NCBI RefSeq assembly: GCF_018613195.1 | Contig: NZ_JAGGQQ010000012.1 | Location: forward strand, 1-64,000 | Direction of reading: 5' to 3' | Origin: Bacillus sp. ISL-45 | Lineage (GTDB): Bacteria; Bacillota; Bacilli; Bacillales; Cytobacillaceae | Length of the DNA: 64,000 nucleotides | Shown: piece by piece, positions 17,133-25,590 of the stretch | Layout of the letters: each line of letters begins with the position of its first letter | How positions within the stretch are numbered: position 1 is the stretch's first letter | The notes under the pieces: generated by a model | Database searches by the model: none | What the model was told of the DNA's origin: nothing | The model's input: the letters and a program-made list of their open reading frames with translations, nothing else | Program-made: the position numbers and the translations under genes

Positions 17133-17227
17133 TCTTTCTCCGTTCTAAATGAGCTTCTAAGTGTTCTAACGAAGATGAACATATGTAAACCTTTGGTTAT
17201 TTATGAACATTTTGTTCTTTTTTAAAA

Positions 17228-17261
17228 TGTAAATGTTTTCATTCGGTTTTTTTGCTAGAAT
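17228..17261 (+). promoter_or_regulatory. cre-like site and -10 of deoR
   Basis: TGTAAATGTTTTCA (17228-17241) matches the CcpA cre consensus except for the central C. It overlaps the expected -35 of a promoter whose -10 is TAGAAT (17256-17261). Confidence 0.5.
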
Positions 17262-17301
17262 AAGGGTATTGAGTTTAAGTCATTTCCAAGGGTGATCACG
17301 A

Positions 17302-18240
17302 ATGGAAAAAGAAAAATTATTAAAAATAATTGAGGCAGCAAAGCTTTATTATTTACTTGATTATAACCAGAATGATATTGCCAGGGAGTTGGGAGTTTCT
17401 AGGCCTACAGTATCAAGGTTCCTGCAGATCGCAAAGCAGGAGGGTATCGTCGATATCAGAATCATGGACCCTACTGAGGATGTAGAAAATTTGTCAGCAC
17501 AGCTTGAACAAAAGTTTGGGTTAAAAAAGGCAATCGTCACTCATATTCCACAATATGAAGACAGTGTGATCAAAACATATCTCGGGGAGAAAGCTGCAGC
17601 TTTTTTGAATGAAGTGGTTGATCATGATGATATTATCGGTGTCACCTGGGGAACGACGCTTTATCATGTTGCCTTGGAATTGAAGCAGAAACCGTGCAAG
17701 AATGTAAAGGTCGTCCAGTTGAAGGGAGGAGTCAGTCACTCCGAAACAAATACGTATGCGAATGAAATATTGTATTTATTCGGCAAGGCCTTCAACAGCG
17801 CACCGCATCATCTCCCGCTTCCGGCCATCGTAGACCATGTCGTGGTCAAACAGGCAATGGAGGCTGACAGGCATATAAAAAAGATCCTGGAAATGGGGAA
17901 ACAATCGAACATAGCGGTCTATACAATTGGTCCGATCAAGTCTGAATCTTTATTGTTCCAGTTAGGATACTTTACCGAAGAAGATTTGCAAGTCATTTAT
18001 TCAAAAGCTGTCGGGGATATTTGTTCACGATTTTTTGATAAAGATGGAAAGGTTTGCAACGAGAACCTTGATGCGAGAACTTTAGGCATTGAACTTGAAG
18101 AGTTAAAGAAGAAGAAGTATTCAATATTAGTTGCAGGCGGAGCTCATAAAATCGAGGGTATTTATGGGGCTTTAAAAGGGAAGTATACAAATGTGCTTGT
18201 AACGGACCAATTTACTGCCAAATTTTTATTGGATAAGTAA
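17302..18240 (+). CDS. deoR: SorC/DeoR-type deoxyribonucleoside regulator
   Basis: A 312-residue SorC-family regulator with an N-terminal helix-turn-helix (NQNDIARELGVSRPTVSRF, about residues 22-40) and a C-terminal sugar-phosphate sensor domain resembling GlpR/DeoR ligand domains. It closely resembles B. subtilis DeoR, which represses dra-nupC-pdp and responds to deoxyribose-5-phosphate. Here only nupC follows. The start ATG is 8-9 nt after a weak GGGTGATC site. Separated from nupC by a terminator. Confidence 0.87.
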   Translation: MEKEKLLKIIEAAKLYYLLDYNQNDIARELGVSRPTVSRFLQIAKQEGIVDIRIMDPTEDVENLSAQLEQKFGLKKAIVTHIPQYEDSVIKTYLGEKAAAFLNEVVDHDDIIGVTWGTTLYHVALELKQKPCKNVKVVQLKGGVSHSETNTYANEILYLFGKAFNSAPHHLPLPAIVDHVVVKQAMEADRHIKKILEMGKQSNIAVYTIGPIKSESLLFQLGYFTEEDLQVIYSKAVGDICSRFFDKDGKVCNENLDARTLGIELEELKKKKYSILVAGGAHKIEGIYGALKGKYTNVLVTDQFTAKFLLDK

Positions 18241-18275
18241 GAGTTAAGGGAATAGGGAAGCCATAAGGTAAAAAC

Positions 18276-18312
18276 AAATACCCGGTAGGTTCGGCGCCTT
18301 GCGGGTATTTTT
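18276..18312 (+). terminator. deoR terminator
   Basis: AAATACCCG and CGGGTATTT form the stem, followed by T residues. Confidence 0.8.
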
Positions 18313-18456
18313 GTCGAAAAGATGAAAAGGGATAAATTTCATTTTACATTTGTTCAAAAATTTATTTACAAAAGTTCTTAACTTCTGATATATTTGCTAT
18401 AGAAAGTAATGAATAAACAAATGTAAACGTTTTATTGAAATTTTTTTCATAGCATT

Positions 18457-18470
18457 TGTAAACGTTAACA
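18457..18470 (+). promoter_or_regulatory. cre site upstream of nupC
   Basis: TGTAAACGTTAACA is a full match to the CcpA catabolite-response consensus (TGWAANCGNTNWCA). A second copy of the core (ATGTAAACGTTT) lies 36 bp upstream at 18421. A candidate -35 TTTACA is at 18365-18370 with a TATATT-like -10 about 18 nt on, so the sites lie downstream of the promoter, a roadblock position. Confidence 0.75.
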
Positions 18471-18508
18471 ACATTTCCGCAAATATCACAACAAGAGGTG
18501 GGTCAACA

Positions 18509-19723
18509 ATGAATATCTTATGGGGTTTGATGGGGATTGCAGTCGTTTTGGGAATAGCATTTATTTTCTCGAATAACAAAAAATCAATCAATTTTAGGAC
18601 AATCCTTGGCGGGTTGGCAATCCAATTCATTTTCGCGTTCTTAGTATTGAAATGGGAAACAGGTAAACTCTTATTGAAAAAGCTTTCACTTGGTGTCAAT
18701 GAAATCGTCAACTATACGGACGCTGGTGTGCAATTCCTGTTCGGAGGATTGTTCCAGGCCGAAAATATTGGCTTCGTATTCGCATTTCAAGTATTAACAG
18801 TTGTTATTTTCTTCTCATCATTGATTTCAGTTCTTTACTACCTGGGAGTCATGCAAGTAATCATCAAGATCCTGGGTGGAGCGCTTTCTAAATTGCTGGG
18901 AACGAGCAAGGCTGAATCACTATCAGCTGCAGCTAACATTTTCGTAGGCCAGACAGAAGCACCACTTGTTGTTAAGCCTTACATCGCGAAAATGACTCAG
19001 TCAGAGCTTTTTGCTATCATGGTTGGGGGCCTGGCTTCTGTTGCAGGTTCCGTATTGATTGGTTATTCCTTATTGGGTGTTCCGTTAGAATACTTGCTTG
19101 CAGCAAGCTTCATGGCTGCTCCGGCAGGTTTGATCATGGCTAAAATCATGATTCCGGAAACAGAAAAATCTGAGACATCTGATGAACTGAAGATGGAAAA
19201 AGATACAGATTCAGTTAACGTGATTGATGCTGCTGCTAAGGGAGCAAGCACGGGTCTACAATTAGCCTTGAATATCGGTGCAATGTTGCTTGCTTTCATC
19301 GCATTGATTGCCTTGATCAATGGAATACTAGGATTCTTCGGAGGATTCTTCGGAGCAGAAAACTTAACGCTTGAAGCAATTCTAGGCTTTGTATTCGCAC
19401 CACTTGCTTTCGCAATCGGCGTACCTTGGGATGAGGCTGTCAAAGCCGGCGGGTTCATTGGCCAAAAGTTAATCTTGAATGAATTTGTAGCTTACTCTTC
19501 ATTTGCACCTCAAATTGATCAATTATCTGCAAAAACAGTTGCAATCATCAGCTTTGCTCTATGTGGATTCGCAAACGTATCTTCAATGGGAATCTTGCTT
19601 GGCGGTCTTGGAAGCCTTGCTCCAAATCGTCGCGGAGACATCGCTCGCATGGGTGTACGAGCTGTTATAGCAGGTATGCTTGCATCATTATTGAGTGCCG
19701 CAATGGCAGGTATGCTTTTATAA
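18509..19723 (+). CDS. nupC: NupC-type concentrative nucleoside transporter
   Basis: A 404-residue CNT-family permease that imports nucleosides with protons or sodium. The N-terminal three segments, the conserved FVGQTEAPLVVKPY (about residues 151-164) and the C-terminal NEFVAY...ALCGFANVSSMGI (about 319-352) are family signatures. GAGGTGGG precedes the ATG by 6 nt. It is preceded by deoR and cre sites, indicating induction by deoxynucleosides and repression by preferred sugars. The catabolic genes dra and pdp, its usual partners, are not adjacent. Confidence 0.94.
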   Translation: MNILWGLMGIAVVLGIAFIFSNNKKSINFRTILGGLAIQFIFAFLVLKWETGKLLLKKLSLGVNEIVNYTDAGVQFLFGGLFQAENIGFVFAFQVLTVVIFFSSLISVLYYLGVMQVIIKILGGALSKLLGTSKAESLSAAANIFVGQTEAPLVVKPYIAKMTQSELFAIMVGGLASVAGSVLIGYSLLGVPLEYLLAASFMAAPAGLIMAKIMIPETEKSETSDELKMEKDTDSVNVIDAAAKGASTGLQLALNIGAMLLAFIALIALINGILGFFGGFFGAENLTLEAILGFVFAPLAFAIGVPWDEAVKAGGFIGQKLILNEFVAYSSFAPQIDQLSAKTVAIISFALCGFANVSSMGILLGGLGSLAPNRRGDIARMGVRAVIAGMLASLLSAAMAGMLL

Positions 19724-19810
19724 AAATGAGGAAAAGAGGGGGACATGGTCCTTCTCTTTTTTTGCTTTAGGTTATAATAGAGTAAATTGAAAGGAAAGCT
19801 GTGATGATGA

Positions 19811-20566
19811 ATGTGTTTGGTTTTATTTGCCTATAAAGCACATCCAGAGTATAAGCTGATTGTTGCTGCCAATAGAGATGAAGCATATGCCCGGGAAACT
19901 GCGCCGGCTTATTTTTGGGATGATGCGACCGAAGTGCTCGCCGGCCGGGATCTTGAAAAAATGGGAACCTGGATGGGGGTTACGACATCAGGCAGGTTTG
20001 CAGCTCTCACTAATTATCGAGACCCAAGTGAAACCACCGTCGGGAAAAGAACAAGAGGTGAACTTGTTGCTGATTTTCTGAAAGGGACAATCAATACCCA
20101 ATCTTATTTACAGGAGTTGGCCAATCGCCGTCAAGAATATCCTGGTTATAATTTTCTGGCAGGGGATTTGGATGAGCTCTATTACTTTTCCAATCGTGGA
20201 GGCCCGCTGCAAAAAGTGGAAGCTGGCGTCCATGGGGTCAGCAACCACTTGCTTAATACGGACTGGCCAAAGGTGAAATGGGGGAAGGCGGGACTTGCCA
20301 GCATTATTTCAGAAGGGCATCCTGACTTGGTTGACCGGTTATTTGCCCATTTGGAAAATGCCGATCCCGCTCCGGACCATCTGTTGCCATCTACCGGGGT
20401 TTCCCTGGAGTGGGAGCGCTTGTTATCACCCATCTTCATTAAAAGTGAAGGGTACGGGACGAGAAGTTCGACTGTCATTTTAATGAATGAAAAAGAAATC
20501 CAGTTTTATGAACGGGTGCATACAAAAGATCAGCGGTCGGACCAGGAGTTTTTAATAAGGCTGTGA
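19811..20566 (+). CDS. NRDE (TANGO2-like) family protein
   Basis: A 251-residue protein named after the conserved NRDE motif, seen in LIVAANRDEAYARETAPA (about residues 16-33). The start MCLVLFAY keeps a Cys at position 2, typical of the family and of Ntn-like hydrolases after Met removal. The family (TANGO2 in eukaryotes) is linked to heme or lipid handling but has no agreed bacterial function. AAAGGAAAG precedes the ATG by 11-12 nt, so the site is weakly spaced. Followed by a strong terminator. Confidence 0.87.
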   Translation: MCLVLFAYKAHPEYKLIVAANRDEAYARETAPAYFWDDATEVLAGRDLEKMGTWMGVTTSGRFAALTNYRDPSETTVGKRTRGELVADFLKGTINTQSYLQELANRRQEYPGYNFLAGDLDELYYFSNRGGPLQKVEAGVHGVSNHLLNTDWPKVKWGKAGLASIISEGHPDLVDRLFAHLENADPAPDHLLPSTGVSLEWERLLSPIFIKSEGYGTRSSTVILMNEKEIQFYERVHTKDQRSDQEFLIRL

Positions 20567-20569
20567 AGA

Positions 20570-20606
20570 AAACCAGACAACCGTGGGTTAGGTTGTCTGG
20601 TTTTTA
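20570..20606 (+). terminator. NRDE gene terminator
   Basis: AAACCAGACAACC and GGTTGTCTGGTTT form a long stem with following T residues. Confidence 0.9.
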
Positions 20607-20607
20607 T

Positions 20608-21573
20608 TTAAGCCAAGTTTTGAGCTGCTGCGTTGTATTCCATTCTTAAGTTTTCAATGATTGTCCGGACTGGTAATATGTCTTTAATTTCACTTACCCT
20701 GGCGCCAGCGAATACCAGGCCATTTTCTACATCGCCGGAAACGGAGGTGAGCAGGGAGTCCAGTGTGCAAAAACGGTAGGAGCAATTTTTCAGGCAATCA
20801 CGGCATTTTTTGATCCTGAGTTTATCTGAGGTGGTGATGAGCTTGGTGAAATGATTGGCAATGGCGCGCCCGTGCAGTCCAACTGTTGTTTTCACAAGCA
20901 GTGTGTCTTTTTCGGTGGCTGAAACGTATTTTTCCTTGAAACTTTGCGGAGCGTCACATTCATCACTGGCCACAAACCTTGTGCCTATTTGGACGCCAGA
21001 AGCTCCAAGGGAAAAAGCCTTCGCGATATCAGCACCAGTCAGGATTCCTCCAGCAGCGATTACCGGGATGGACACAGACTCAACAATATCAGGAAGTATC
21101 TCAAAAAGAGGCTTGTCAGTTCCAAGATGTCCTCCTGCCTCATATCCTTCAACTACCACAGCAGCAGCACCCAGGCGTTCCGAGATTTTAGCTAACTTTG
21201 CAGAGGATACAATTGAAATGACCGGAATGCCCGCTTGCTTGCCCCAAGAATACATATCTCTTGATATTCCTGCTCCAGAAATAATGAAATCAACTTTTTC
21301 ATCCAACGCGGCTTTCATTTTCTCAGCAAAATCGTTCATGGCAAACAAAACGTTTACACCAATGTACCCATTGCCCTGAGTCAGCTCCCTGGCTTTTCTG
21401 ATATGCTGTACCATTTCTTCTACCGGAATCCCTGTTCCAGATATGATGCCAATACCTCCAGCGTTTGCAACCGCCGAGGCCAATCCGCTTAGCGAGATAC
21501 CTACCCCCATTCCACCCTGCATAATCGGAACACTTGGAGCCATATGGCCAATTTTAAGCTTTGGGAAATCCAT
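20608..21573 (-). CDS. nitronate monooxygenase-family FMN enzyme
   Basis: A 321-residue TIM-barrel flavoprotein related to 2-nitropropane dioxygenase/nitronate monooxygenase and FabK. PIMQGGMGVGISLSGLASAV at the N-terminus, VVEGYEAGGHLG (about residues 138-149) and GASGVQIGTRFVASDEC (about 190-206) are family motifs. A cysteine cluster KKCRDCLKNCSYRFC near residues 256-270 marks the subgroup common in Firmicutes; its role is unknown to me. Preceded by AAGGGG. Substrate could be a nitronate or an enoyl thioester. Confidence 0.85.
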   Translation of the reverse strand: MDFPKLKIGHMAPSVPIMQGGMGVGISLSGLASAVANAGGIGIISGTGIPVEEMVQHIRKARELTQGNGYIGVNVLFAMNDFAEKMKAALDEKVDFIISGAGISRDMYSWGKQAGIPVISIVSSAKLAKISERLGAAAVVVEGYEAGGHLGTDKPLFEILPDIVESVSIPVIAAGGILTGADIAKAFSLGASGVQIGTRFVASDECDAPQSFKEKYVSATEKDTLLVKTTVGLHGRAIANHFTKLITTSDKLRIKKCRDCLKNCSYRFCTLDSLLTSVSGDVENGLVFAGARVSEIKDILPVRTIIENLRMEYNAAAQNLA

Positions 21574-21694
21574 GCTAAAAACCCCTTTCTGAATTTATTC
21601 TTTTGCAGTTTAACATGGACAATTATAAAAAGATGTGATTTTTAGCACCTGATACTATATTTAGGTATAAATATTTGGTGTTAGTTTTTTGAGC

Positions 21695-21720
21695 AAAAAA
21701 AGACGCAGAATCATCTGCGC
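21695..21720 (-). terminator. terminator of the minus-strand aldo/keto reductase
   Basis: On the minus strand GCGCAGA and TCTGCGTC pair around TGAT, followed by seven T. It lies beyond the 183-bp mobile repeat that separates it from the gene it serves. Confidence 0.82.
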
Positions 21721-21743
21721 CTAATGAGTTATCTTAATTAAAG

Positions 21744-21926
21744 GACCTTTTCTCAAACTTTGTTGCTATTGATCCCAAAATAAGATTGATTGACCTATTT
21801 TTTTTTCGTAAAGTAGACTCTTTTGTGAGAAAAGAGCACGCAAACTTAATACCGATCCTAAAAATGGCTTTATATTACGTTCAACTCGGCTTAAGGATTT
21901 TAACAACAATCTTTACGAAAACAGCC
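21744..21926 (+). mobile_element. MITE-like element, copy A
   Basis: A 183-bp copy of the dispersed repeat. It begins GACCTTTTCTCAAAC and ends TTTACGAAAACAGCC; the ends are imperfect inverted repeats. It is flanked by TAATTAAAG and TGATTAAAA, a 9-bp near-duplication that on the right contains the stop codon of the aldo/keto reductase. It therefore inserted between that gene and its terminator. Confidence 0.82.
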
Positions 21927-21929
21927 TGA

Positions 21930-22760
21930 TTAAAAATTGAAATTATCCGGATCCGGGCCGACACGCTCATTCTTATTTAAGCTATTCAGGCGGTCCATAT
22001 CTTCGGCTGAAAGCTCAAAATCAAAGATATCTGCATTTTCGATAATACGATGTTCCTTGACCGATTTCGGTATTGTGACCACTTCGTTTTGTAAATCCCA
22101 GCGCAGGATCAATTGGGCTGGTGATTTCTTATGCTTTTCGGCGATTTCAACAATTGTTGGTTCTGATAAAAGCTCTCCCTGCTTCAAAGGAGACCAAGCT
22201 TCCATCTGGATACCCTCGGCTTTACAGAACTCATGCAGCTCCGTCTGCGCTAAGTGTGGATGGTATTCAACCTGGTTGACCATTGGTTTGATTTCAGAAT
22301 CAGCCATCAAATCTTTTAGGTGGTGAACGTGGAAATTGCTCACGCCGATTGCTCGGACTTTTCCATCTTTATAAAGCTTTTCGAGTGCCTTCCATGTTTC
22401 TTTGTATTTGCCGGCAACTGGCCAGTGGATCAGATAAAGGTCGAGGTAATCGAGCCCAAGCTTTTCCATGCTTGTCTCAAATGCCTGGAGCGTGGATTCA
22501 TAACCCTGGTCAGAATTCCAGACCTTCGTCGTGATAAACAGTTCCTCACGTGGAACACCAGCTTCCTTGACAGCCTGTCCAACGCCTTCCTCATTCCTGT
22601 ATACTGCTGCAGTGTCGATGCTCTTGTAACCATTTCTAAGCGCCGCTTTAACAGACTCTACAACTTCAGATCCTTCCTGGACCTTGAACACACCAAGGCC
22701 AAACCATGGCATCTTCACACCATTATGTAATGTTGTTGTATCTTGGAGATTTTGTGGCAT
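21930..22760 (-). CDS. aldo/keto reductase (YvgN/AKR5 type)
   Basis: A 276-residue NADPH-dependent reductase of the AKR5 group, like B. subtilis YvgN (glyoxal/methylglyoxal reductase). The catalytic tetrad is visible: Asp and Tyr in SIDTAAVYRNEEGVG (about residues 47-61), Lys in TTKVW (about 80), His in LIHWPV (about 113). The NADPH site IPKSVKEHRI is near residue 236. AAAAAGGAGG precedes the ATG by 8 nt. Its stop codon is part of the target duplication of a mobile repeat. A paralogue lies at 51860-52684. Confidence 0.93.
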   Translation of the reverse strand: MPQNLQDTTTLHNGVKMPWFGLGVFKVQEGSEVVESVKAALRNGYKSIDTAAVYRNEEGVGQAVKEAGVPREELFITTKVWNSDQGYESTLQAFETSMEKLGLDYLDLYLIHWPVAGKYKETWKALEKLYKDGKVRAIGVSNFHVHHLKDLMADSEIKPMVNQVEYHPHLAQTELHEFCKAEGIQMEAWSPLKQGELLSEPTIVEIAEKHKKSPAQLILRWDLQNEVVTIPKSVKEHRIIENADIFDFELSAEDMDRLNSLNKNERVGPDPDNFNF

Positions 22761-22882
22761 ATCATGCGCCTCCTTTTTAATTCAATTGCATTGTTATTTT
22801 CTCATATTTTTTTATTGGTAAAAAGTTATTGGCTTCCCGAGGAAATAGTTTTTTAAAAGACAGCTGTTGTCATGCATTTAAT

Positions 22883-23180
22883 GTGTTGTCTTAAAAACAA
22901 AGGAATCATGACAGGTTTGGCTCAATCACCAGAAAAGCTGTCAGAAAAACGAAGGAATCATGACAACTTTAGTCCATTCCACCAGAGAAGCTGTCAGAAA
23001 AACGATGGAATCATGACAGCTTTAGACCAATCACCAGAGAAGCTGTCAGAAAAACAAAGGAATCATGACAGCTTTAGACCATTCACCAGAAAAGCTGTCA
23101 GAAAAACGAAGGAATCGTGACAGGTTTGGCTCATTCACCAAAAGAGCTGTCAGAAAAACAAAGGAATCATGACAGCTTTG
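22883..23180. repeat. tandem array of 52-53 bp hairpin units (about 5.7 copies)
   Basis: Units begin at about 22883, 22936, 22989, 23041, 23093 and 23145. Each contains AGCTGTCA and, 17 nt later, TGACAGCT, an 8-bp inverted repeat, followed by a less conserved 19-bp linker. The first unit is most diverged. The array fills the intergenic region between two divergent genes. An open frame across it is only repeat translation. Confidence 0.9.
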
Positions 23181-23343
23181 AGTCCACTACCTTCAAACTT
23201 GTCTAAAGTAAGCAGGAATTCCAGCTATGTCGGTAGTCCTAATCAATTGTGAGTAAAAAAGCCATACGAAAAATGACTTTTATTTTCAAAATGGGGGTAC
23301 ATTCAAGATATAAGGGTGCAAAATGTGAAAGGAGAATGAGGAA

Positions 23344-23571
23344 ATGATCATCAAAGTGTTAGGTCCTGGATGCGATAAGTGCAAAAGTCTTGTGGATAGT
23401 ATCAATGTTGCTGTAAATGAAGCTGGGGTTGCTGCTGTAGTTGAAAGGGTGGAAGACAATAAGGAAATCGAAAAGTATAAGGTGAAAGGTATTCCGGCTT
23501 TGGTCATTGATGAAAAAGTTGTTTCTGCGGGAAAGCAGTTATCAGCACAGGAAGTGAAGGGTTTATTTTAA
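23344..23571 (+). CDS. small thioredoxin-like CxxC protein (redox-active disulfide protein 2 type)
   Basis: A 75-residue one-domain thiol-redox protein. Its motif GPGCDKCKSL (residues 7-16) places the CxxC at the start of the first helix, and the cis-proline loop KGIPALVID lies near residues 48-56. It resembles the glutaredoxin-like family of archaea and Firmicutes. AAAGGAG precedes the ATG by 9 nt. Its stop codon lies inside the target duplication of mobile repeat copy B. Reductant and target are unknown. Confidence 0.87.
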   Translation: MIIKVLGPGCDKCKSLVDSINVAVNEAGVAAVVERVEDNKEIEKYKVKGIPALVIDEKVVSAGKQLSAQEVKGLF

Positions 23572-23573
23572 AG

Positions 23574-23754
23574 GCTCTTTTCCCAAACTTTGTTGCTATT
23601 GGCTCTAAAATAGGATTGAATGACCTATTTTTATTCTAAAAGTAGGCTCTTTTGTGAGAAAAGTTCATGCAAACTTAATACAGGCCTGCAAAATGGCTTA
23701 TATTACGTTAAAATCGGCTTTAGGATTTTAACAACAATCTTTACGAAAACAGCC
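23574..23754 (+). mobile_element. MITE-like element, copy B
   Basis: A 181-bp copy, GCTCTTTTCCCAAAC to TTACGAAAACAGCC. It is flanked by ATTTTAAAG and ATTTTAATA (7 of 9 identical); the left one includes the TAA stop of the thioredoxin-like gene. An internal CTCTTTT/AAAAG hairpin is present as in other copies. Confidence 0.85.
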
Positions 23755-23774
23755 ATTTTAATACAGATCAGGCC

Positions 23775-24443
23775 TTATCTTATGGCCTGGTCTGAATTTT
23801 TTTCAAGAAAAGCTTTAGTTGCCCATAATGATATCAATAAAATTAGTTCGAATCCGTTCGTGGCCGCATCACTCTCAATTGGAATCTTCACAGCACTGCC
23901 TATACCCATCAAAATGACACCGGCAGCCATCCATTTCCACTTCTGCTTTTTCCAAAGGGCAATCCCTGCAAACAGTAACGCAATGGTAACACCAATAATC
24001 ATAATTGGGGGGCCATGTGCTCCGGTGGATTCATAGCTTAGTACTCCATAATTCCTGGCGGGCTCAAGATTAAGTCCGATGGTATTTTGGACAAGATCTG
24101 CAATAATCATGGCCAGAGTAAAGATACCTGCCAGGATAAGTCCTGTGCGTCCCTTAAGCCAGCGGATCCCTGTCTCCCTGATAGCTTCCCAGGAAAATAA
24201 AATCAACAATGGGGTAAAGAATGCGTGAAACCAATAGCGCATAACATTCAAGCCTTCTAAAAAGGGGCCTTTTCCAATTATGTTCCCCATTGCAAGCACG
24301 AGGTTGTCATACACCAGGCCGAATGTTACGAGCAAAAGAACATTCATCAGTGAAAAAAATCCATACTTTATGGACAATTTTAATCCCCATAGGAATAAAA
24401 ACAAGTATACGAGGGAATATAAACCGTAGATATAAGGGTCCAT
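23775..24443 (-). CDS. uncharacterised seven-segment membrane protein
   Basis: A 222-residue integral membrane protein with about seven hydrophobic segments (for example LYSLVYLFLFLWGLKL, MIIGVTIALLFAGIAL). I do not recognise a family. Charged residues that might matter lie in segments near HAFFTPLLILFSWE and in the loop YESTGAHGPP. The start ATG at 24443 has no strong ribosome site (CGGGAGG lies 9-10 nt upstream). It converges on the small thioredoxin-like gene with a mobile repeat between them. Confidence 0.7.
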   Translation of the reverse strand: MDPYIYGLYSLVYLFLFLWGLKLSIKYGFFSLMNVLLLVTFGLVYDNLVLAMGNIIGKGPFLEGLNVMRYWFHAFFTPLLILFSWEAIRETGIRWLKGRTGLILAGIFTLAMIIADLVQNTIGLNLEPARNYGVLSYESTGAHGPPIMIIGVTIALLFAGIALWKKQKWKWMAAGVILMGIGSAVKIPIESDAATNGFELILLISLWATKAFLEKNSDQAIR

Positions 24444-24647
24444 GAGTCACTTTCCTCCCGTCAGGTTTGTTATCATTGTTCCCTCAAATCTGGATGAAAA
24501 ACATGTGTCCATGTTATTAACTTTTTCATTGTTTTTAACAAATAAATCGTATTCTTAAAAATTACTAATAGTCTTATAAGGCTTCTTCATATATCATGGG
24601 AAATGTAAGCATATTCATCGATATTTTTGACAAGAACAGGAGAAATC

Positions 24648-25493
24648 ATGACTACATTAAATGACATTGCATGGGTAACCGACAGTACATCAGGACTTAC
24701 TGAAGAATTCATAAAAAATAACCATATATACGTTGTGCCTTTAAGTATTATTTTTGGTGAGGAATCTTATTTGGAAGGGGTAGATATCACTGCCGAGGAT
24801 TTCTATCCAAAGCTGGCGGCCTCAAAGGTCCTCCCGAAAACATCGCAGCCTGCGATCGGGGAATTTGTGGAACTGTACCAGAAGCTAAAGGAGCAGTATA
24901 AGCATGCGATTGCGATTCACGCTTCGAGTGCTCTGACAGGAACTTTCCAATCGTCTGTCGCAGCTTCAAGCATGGTAGATTTCAAAGTCGATGTCATTGA
25001 CTCTAAAATAGGTTCCTACCCATTAGGGCGCATGGTTGAAAAAGGCGTTGAACTTCAAAAGCAAGGAAAGTCGTATTCGGAGATTGTTTCCTATTTAAGA
25101 ACGCTTCCTGACAAGGCCAATTTATATATGGCACCAGGAAGCCTTGAGCAGCTTCACAAAGGTGGCCGTCTATCTACGACACAGGTGATTATCGGCAGTT
25201 TGATAAAATTAAAGCTGATTGTCAGGTTCGATGATGGCAAGGTAGTCCTTTTTGATAAAATCAGGACGGAAAAAAAGGTTAAAGAACGACTGTTTCAAAT
25301 TCTTGAAGAAGCTTCAGGCAACATTAAGGAAGCCAGTGTCATTCATGGGAATGTGAAGGAATTGGCTGAGACTTGGCGTGCAGAACTTCAACAACGTTTC
25401 CCGGAAATATCATTTACAACAACCACTTTCAGTCCAGTGGCTGGTACCCATACAGGGCAGGGAACAATCGGGCTTGCCTGGATTAATGAATAG
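24648..25493 (+). CDS. DegV-family fatty-acid-binding protein
   Basis: A 281-residue DegV/FakB-type protein that binds a fatty acid for phosphorylation by FakA. N-terminal WVTDSTSGLTEEF contains the DS motif. PKTSQPAIGEFVELY (about residues 63-77), HASSALTGTF (about 92-101) and C-terminal GTHTGQGTIGLAW (about 266-278) are lipid-site signatures. AGGAGA lies 6 nt before the ATG at 24648; the frame could begin at an upstream TTG without a site. Confidence 0.93.
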   Translation: MTTLNDIAWVTDSTSGLTEEFIKNNHIYVVPLSIIFGEESYLEGVDITAEDFYPKLAASKVLPKTSQPAIGEFVELYQKLKEQYKHAIAIHASSALTGTFQSSVAASSMVDFKVDVIDSKIGSYPLGRMVEKGVELQKQGKSYSEIVSYLRTLPDKANLYMAPGSLEQLHKGGRLSTTQVIIGSLIKLKLIVRFDDGKVVLFDKIRTEKKVKERLFQILEEASGNIKEASVIHGNVKELAETWRAELQQRFPEISFTTTTFSPVAGTHTGQGTIGLAWINE

Positions 25494-25504
25494 TAAGTAA
25501 AAAG

Positions 25505-25538
25505 GAATCAGCCTGCGCGAAGGCTGATTTCTTTTTTA
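25505..25538 (+). terminator. degV terminator
   Basis: AATCAGCCT and AGGCTGATT pair around GCGCGA, then C and TTTTTT. Confidence 0.88.
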
Positions 25539-25590
25539 TGGCCAGGTTCCTGTGTACACTGGAAATAACAAACCTACAGGGGGAATACAT

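Noticed and set aside
22872-23120. 82-codon open frame across the 52-bp repeat array
   Set aside because: It has no ribosome binding site and only translates the tandem repeat (SPEKLSEK-like blocks); repeats of this kind make open frames by chance.
22883-23180. Possible CRISPR array
   Set aside because: The units are 52 bp with no unique spacers, the linker is itself repeated, and no cas gene is nearby.
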